From: Welwitschia mirabilis
Taxonomy: Eukaryota > Gnetophyta > Gnetopsida > Welwitschiales
Reading direction: 5' to 3'
DNA: 64,000 nt
Assembly (NCBI GenBank): GCA_051453625.1
Contig: JBOZIK010000001.1
Location: 147,925,577-147,989,576, forward strand
Position numbers and translations under genes: made by a program. Shown piece after piece: positions 59,910 to 64,000 of this stretch. Within the stretch, counting starts at the first letter, position 1. Each line of letters begins with the position of its first letter. Under the pieces are notes generated by a model that saw nothing but the letters and a program-made list of their open reading frames with translations, was not told the origin of the DNA and made no database searches.

Positions 59910-62290
59910 TGTAGGATCAAGAATCTTGGGAAAGGTGGGATGGGGGGATGGGGGTAGGGGAAGGACGGTAAATAGATTTCTAAAAATATTCAAATAACTT
60001 CATAATATTAAGATAACTTAAAATGATACAATAAAAAATTATTCAATAAAACTATAATTATTCTGAAAAATTGAATAATAGAAAGCACAGAAATACTAAT
60101 CAAAAGTACACAATATTTATAGTAATTTGGGAAAACCCCCTACTTCACTTTTGATGATCAGCTTATATTCAAGATTAATTTGGATCTCTATTGATCTCTT
60201 CCAGGTATTACAGNNNNNNNNNNNNNNNNNNNNNNNNNNNNNNNNNNNNNNNNNNNNNNNNNNNNNNNNNNNNNNNNNNNNNNNNNNNNNNNNNNNNNNN
60301 NNNNNNNNNNNNNNNNNNNNNNNNNNNNNNNNNNNNNNNNNNNNNNNNNNNNNNNNNNNNNNNNNNNNNNNNNNNNNNNNNNNNNNNNNNNNNNNNNNNN
60401 NNNNNNNNNNNNNNNNNNNNNNNNNNNNNNNNNNNNNNNNNNNNNNNNNNNNNNNNNNNNNNNNNNNNNNNNNNNNNNNNNNNNNNNNNNNNNNNNNNNN
60501 NNNNNNNNNNNNNNNNNNNNNNNNNNNNNNNNNNNNNNNNNNNNNNNNNNNNNNNNNNNNNNNNNNNNNNNNNNNNNNNNNNNNNNNNNNNNNNNNNNNN
60601 NNNNNNNNNNNNNNNNNNNNNNNNNNNNNNNNNNNNNNNNNNNNNNNNNNNNNNNNNNNNNNNNNNNNNNNNNNNNNNNNNNNNNNNNNNNNNNNNNNNN
60701 NNNNNNNNNNNNNNNNNNNNNNNNNNNNNNNNNNNNNNNNNNNNNNNNNNNNNNNNNNNNNNNNNNNNNNNNNNNNNNNNNNNNNNNNNNNNNNNNNNNN
60801 NNNNNNNNNNNNNNNNNNNNNNNNNNNNNNNNNNNNNNNNNNNNNNNNNNNNNNNNNNNNNNNNNNNNNNNNNNNNNNNNNNNNNNNNNNNNNNNNNNNN
60901 NNNNNNNNNNNNNNNNNNNNNNNNNNNNNNNNNNNNNNNNNNNNNNNNNNNNNNNNNNNNNNNNNNNNNNNNNNNNNNNNNNNNNNNNNNNNNNNNNNNN
61001 NNNNNNNNNNNNNNNNNNNNNNNNNNNNNNNNNNNNNNNNNNNNNNNNNNNNNNNNNNNNNNNNNNNNNNNNNNNNNNNNNNNNNNNNNNNNNNNNNNNN
61101 NNNNNNNNNNNNNNNNNNNNNNTACAGGTTTTACCTATAACGTTTACAAATATACTTTTTTAAAAGGCTCAATATCAACCTTTTGTAAGAAATCATAGTA
61201 GTGATGATAGTATGCCTAAGTGCACAGGTATTACTTAATCTTTGGCTTAAGTATATTATTAAAGTACTTCTCCTAAAGATGATACAACTAAAAAATAAAG
61301 ATTGCTATAGATCTAACTATGTATACTAAGATACCATAGTCCTTGCTTTACCTTTAATCAGGAATATGATGATAAATGAGTACAATGAAAAATCTAAAAG
61401 ATTTAAAAATTTGTCAAAAACATGGTACAGTGATTTTGATGCTTGGAAATCTATAGTGGAATAGTTTTGAGGTTTTTATAACTAAAAAGCTCTTTTAATA
61501 GGCATAAAATGGATACCTAATGACTATAAAAGTTTTTTTCTTCTTCATAGCTGGTTGATCCCTTAACAAACTTCAGTCAACCTCACATGATGCCATTACT
61601 TAAATTGGTAGATCTTGTGTTTTTTGATAGATCTAGTTTCTTGGTTTAGATCAAATCCATTATAGTTTTTTTGCTTCAGGTCTATTTGACCCCTCAGAAA
61701 TGTAGTTGACCCCTTACTAATGAGCTGTAAAGTATTAATGCTTAGTTGCACAGGTCCGGTCAACCCCTCAGGTATCTAGTCAATCCTTTGACAATTGGCT
61801 AGGAAGTATAAGGTGCATAGTGCTCATGTTTGATTGATCTCTTAGATGTCTGGTTGATCCCTTGATGATTAGTTTAGAAGTACTTGGTGCATAGTTCTCA
61901 GACCTAGTTGACCCCTTAGATGTCCAATCAATCCCTTGACAATCAGTTCAGAAGTACTAGATGCATAGTGTTCTAGTTGATCCCTCATATATCTGGTCGA
62001 CTCCTTGATAATTAATTCAAAATTATTGGTGCTTAAATTAATAGATCTGGTTGATCCCTCAGATATCCTATCAACCCCTTTAAATTTAATTTACTTTTAT
62101 GTATTTGCTTTAGATGCAGTCGACCCCTTAGAAGTTTGGTCGACTCCTTAAGAGAGTATAAAAACTTGACAAATTTTAGCATTAAAATGTAACCTAAAAT
62201 ACTTTACCTTCTGACTTGTAAGTTAGTAATGTTTTCTACAAAAAATGCAACTAATTTTACTACATAAGAAACATTAGTTTGACATTATAA
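59910..62290 (-). mobile_element. Copia element 2, 5' LTR (~2.4 kb with 909 N)
   Basis: It starts TGTAGGATCAAGAATC and pairs with 50795-52914. Blocks shared in order include CTCTTTTAATAGGCATAAAA (61489; compare 51430), the GTTGACC-type boxes, TTTACTTTTATGTATTTGCT (62092; compare 52701) and AACATTAGTTTGACATTATA. The last ~20 bp of the other LTR (through AATAATTCA) are not seen, so the end near 62290 may be truncated. The G-rich run GGGGGGATGGGGG at 59943 is local to this copy. The two LTR copies are clearly diverged. Confidence 0.75.
60214..61122. other. Assembly gap, 909 N, inside the copia 2 5' LTR
   Basis: TACAG stands on both sides. The corresponding part of the 3' LTR is continuous here (51068 to 51070: GCAGGTTCATCTATAATG), so nearly all of this gap appears spurious, or it holds an insertion. 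Confidence 0.8.
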
Positions 62291-62825
62291 ATAAAGGTCT
62301 CCCCATCGATCCCTAATCATCTTCGACAGTACTTGACATTCNNNNNNNNNNNNNNNNNNNNNNNNNNNNNNNNNNNNNNNNNNNNNNNNNNNNNNNNNNN
62401 NNNNNNNNNNNNNNNNNNNNNNNNNNNNNNNNNNNNNNNNNNNNNNNNNNNNNNNNNNNNNNNNNNNNNNNNNNNNNNNNNNNNNNNNNNNNNNNNNNNN
62501 NNNNNNNNNNNNNNNNNNNNNNNNNNNNNNNNNNNNNNNNNNNNNNNNNNNNNNNNNNNNNNNNNNNNNNNNNNNNNNNNNNNNNNNNNNNNNNNNNNNN
62601 NNNNNNNNNNNNNNNNNNNNNNNNNNNNNNNNNNNNNNNNNNNNNNNNNNNNNNNNNNNNNNNNNNNNNNNNNNNNNNNNNNNNNNNNNNNNNNNNNNNN
62701 NNNNNNNNNNNNNNNNNNNNNNNNNNNNNNNNNNNNNNNNNNNNNNNNNNNNNNNNNNNNNNNNNNNNNNNNNNNACAGCATTGAAATTGAAATGTGAAC
62801 TATTGCAAAAATACAAACCATAACA
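62291..62825 (+). mobile_element. Young gypsy element, 5' LTR end (mostly gap)
   Basis: CGATCCCTAATCATCTTCGA just left of a 434-N gap, and the 50 bp to its right ending CATAACA, are richer in CG than the neighbours. A clear primer site follows, so an LTR must end at about 62825. The LTR start and length are unknown. Confidence 0.5.
62342..62775. other. Assembly gap, 434 N
   Basis: It covers most of the 5' LTR of the gypsy element on the right. No shared flank was seen. Confidence 0.95.
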
Positions 62826-62828
62826 AAT

Positions 62829-62846
62829 TGGCGCCATTGCCGGGGG
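62829..62846 (+). promoter_or_regulatory. Primer-binding site, tRNA-Asp type (gypsy)
   Basis: TGGCGCCATTGCCGGGGG is nearly identical to the Athila-type plant gypsy site (TGGCGCCGTTGCCGGGGA), complementary to the 3' end of tRNA-Asp. It is three bases from the LTR CA and keeps its CpG sites. Confidence 0.9.
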
Positions 62847-63324
62847 AGGCTGCTTGGAAATCAAGAGTTGTTATTGCTTTAGTGAATATTCCGGATGTTT
62901 GTTGTAGCATTAGTGTACCATTACCCTCTATAAGTATTTTCATTTTAGTTTTTTTTCTTTTGTTTTTTACTAATCACTGATGTCCCGTCAGTCATTTAGA
63001 TATCACATTTGGACAATAAATCCCTTTTCTGCTTTTCCTTGTTCTGTGTTTTCTGTGTTTTTCTTGGCTTCTGTTATCTCAGGTATCATCCAGACGACAG
63101 ACAGGACACACACAGGATAGCACTAAAACTGAATGGTTAAGATCGGAAAAGGTGAAAAATATCAAAGAGAGTGATAATTCATTGCAGAAAATATCTGAGA
63201 AGGTTTGCTTAATTTTGAAATTGAAAATCAAAACAGTTTAGGTACGCAAACTTTAGAATTCCTGAAATTTTTGATTGTAATTCTGCAAGTGAATCTGATT
63301 TTAAATTTTGAAGAATTTAATATA
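62847..63324 (+). other. Gypsy 5' leader
   Basis: This is untranslated sequence between the primer site and gag. It includes TTGTTCTGTGTTTTCTGTG, CAGACGACAGACAGGACACA and a TTTTTTCTTTTGTTTTTTAC run. The open frame at 62795-62980 has no signature. The gag frame is open back to 63205, but the first ATG followed by gag-like residues is at 63325. Confidence 0.55.
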
Positions 63325-64000
63325 ATGTTGACCTCTTATCAAAAACAACCTATTTTACCAAATCCACCACCCATCTTTAGAACTATTACTTGTACTCCTT
63401 CTCAAACAAACACTCATGTGACTTTGAGAGATCTCATAGCAAACAAACAACTTGAAATTCAAAACCCCTTTGACTTACCTTCTGGCGATGATGTAGAACT
63501 GAAAAACCTAAACGCTTATCCTAGCTTTAGAGAAGAACCTGATGAAGATCCCCTACAACACATCATAGAAATATAACAACTCATCCTTACATCCGATAAT
63601 GATAAGAAACGCATAACTGATAGAACTTATATGATCATCTTTCCCATGAATTTGTGAGATAAAGCTAAACTTTGGCTTAGGACAATTCCTTATAAAAGTC
63701 TAAAATCTTGGAGCCAAGTTCAAGAGGCCTTTGTTAAATGATTCATGAGCGAAACCACCGTCCGAAACCGTAAGAAAGAAGTTACCAACTTCCAATAACT
63801 ACCTAATGAAGACTATGCTTCTGCTTATGAGAGATTCGTCGTAGCTTTACACTCAAACCCAGTAGACGCCTTTTCTAAAGTAGAATTAATAGATTATTTC
63901 TATAGTGGGTTAAACAGTCACATAAAACAGCTCATAGATTTCTCTTGTGGAGGCAACCTCTTAAACCAAACTCTAGAAGATGCTTGGAAGATACTAGAAG
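63325..64000 (+). pseudogene. Ty3/gypsy gag, 5' part, runs off the window
   Basis: From ATG at 63325 one frame continues to the window edge (225 codons) with four in-frame stops and no frameshift. It opens with MLTSYQKQPILPNPPP and VTLRDLIANK. The Retrotrans_gag-like region follows: DKAKLWLRTIPYKSLKSW, VQEAFVK, a stop, FMSETTVRNRKKEVTNFQ, a stop, then LPNEDYASAYERFVVALH, VELIDYFYSGLNSHIKQLID, CGGNLLNQTLEDAWKILE. The stops are TAA or TGA where Gln (CAA) or Arg (CGA) would fit, so each is one C-to-T step. It keeps many CpG sites, unlike everything to its left. Residue wording (FY-GL---IK--ID---GG-L---T-E-AW--LE) is typical of Athila/Tat-type gag. Confidence 0.85.

Noticed and set aside
59940-59970. 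G-quadruplex-like G-run as a functional element
   Set aside because: The G-rich stretch occurs in only one LTR copy, and the equivalent position in the other LTR is not G-rich.

Overview
The window is AT-rich nuclear repeat DNA from a plant. No host gene, rRNA, tRNA or CRISPR array is visible. Everything recognisable is LTR-retrotransposon sequence: Ty1/copia elements with tRNA-iMet-type primer sites, and Ty3/gypsy-type pieces with tRNA-Asp-type primer sites and Athila/Tat-like integrase. Decay is dominated by C-to-T and G-to-A transitions, with few insertions or deletions in the best-preserved frames. Very low GC and heavily deaminated old LTR elements would suit a large plant genome, for example a gymnosperm such as Welwitschia. 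That is a guess from composition and decay style, not an identification.

Layout, left to right. (1) 100-600: broken gypsy integrase (+), followed by a 17-bp minisatellite (2.57-2.68 kb) and a ~310-bp tandem duplication (3.08-3.68 kb). (2) 3.67-30.03 kb: a family I call PQ, arranged as internal end-LTR-internal-LTR-internal-LTR. Its LTRs are ~2.7-2.9 kb and its internal regions only ~1.1 kb, with no recognisable gag or pol. The middle LTR is split by two nested insertions. One is a minus-strand copia composite (8361-18316, LTR-internal-LTR-internal-LTR). The other, 247 bp further on, is a minus-strand LTR element I call R (18564-25588, LTRs ~1.5 kb, near-perfect 5-bp target duplication). (3) 30.03-32.13 kb: 3' end and LTR of a second R-family element, opposite orientation. 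(4) 32.6-40.2 kb: a decayed copia reverse transcriptase (+) of another lineage, a pair of ~410-bp LTR-like direct repeats, and between them ~1.55 kb of a degenerate 28-bp minisatellite. (5) 40.2-49.85 kb: mostly unrecognisable sequence with gaps. (6) 49.85-50.79 kb: a second gypsy integrase remnant (-). (7) 50795-~62290: a long minus-strand copia element with both LTRs, gag, protease, integrase, RT-RNase H and an additional 329-codon reading frame between RNase H and the polypurine tract. (8) 62.3-64.0 kb: the 5' end of a much younger gypsy element (+) with an almost intact tRNA-Asp primer site and a gag running off the window.

The most notable items are the additional downstream reading frame in the right-hand copia (missing from its relative at 8-18 kb), the PQ tandem array, the 28-bp minisatellite whose monomers all look derived from TRACGTCA, and the 74-bp LTR repeats built on paired GTCGACCCCTT boxes. 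Several assembly gaps have the same sequence on both sides, so some gap lengths and duplications are probably assembly artefacts. No element appears able to make a full set of proteins. All family assignments come from reading motifs by eye; no alignment or database search was run.
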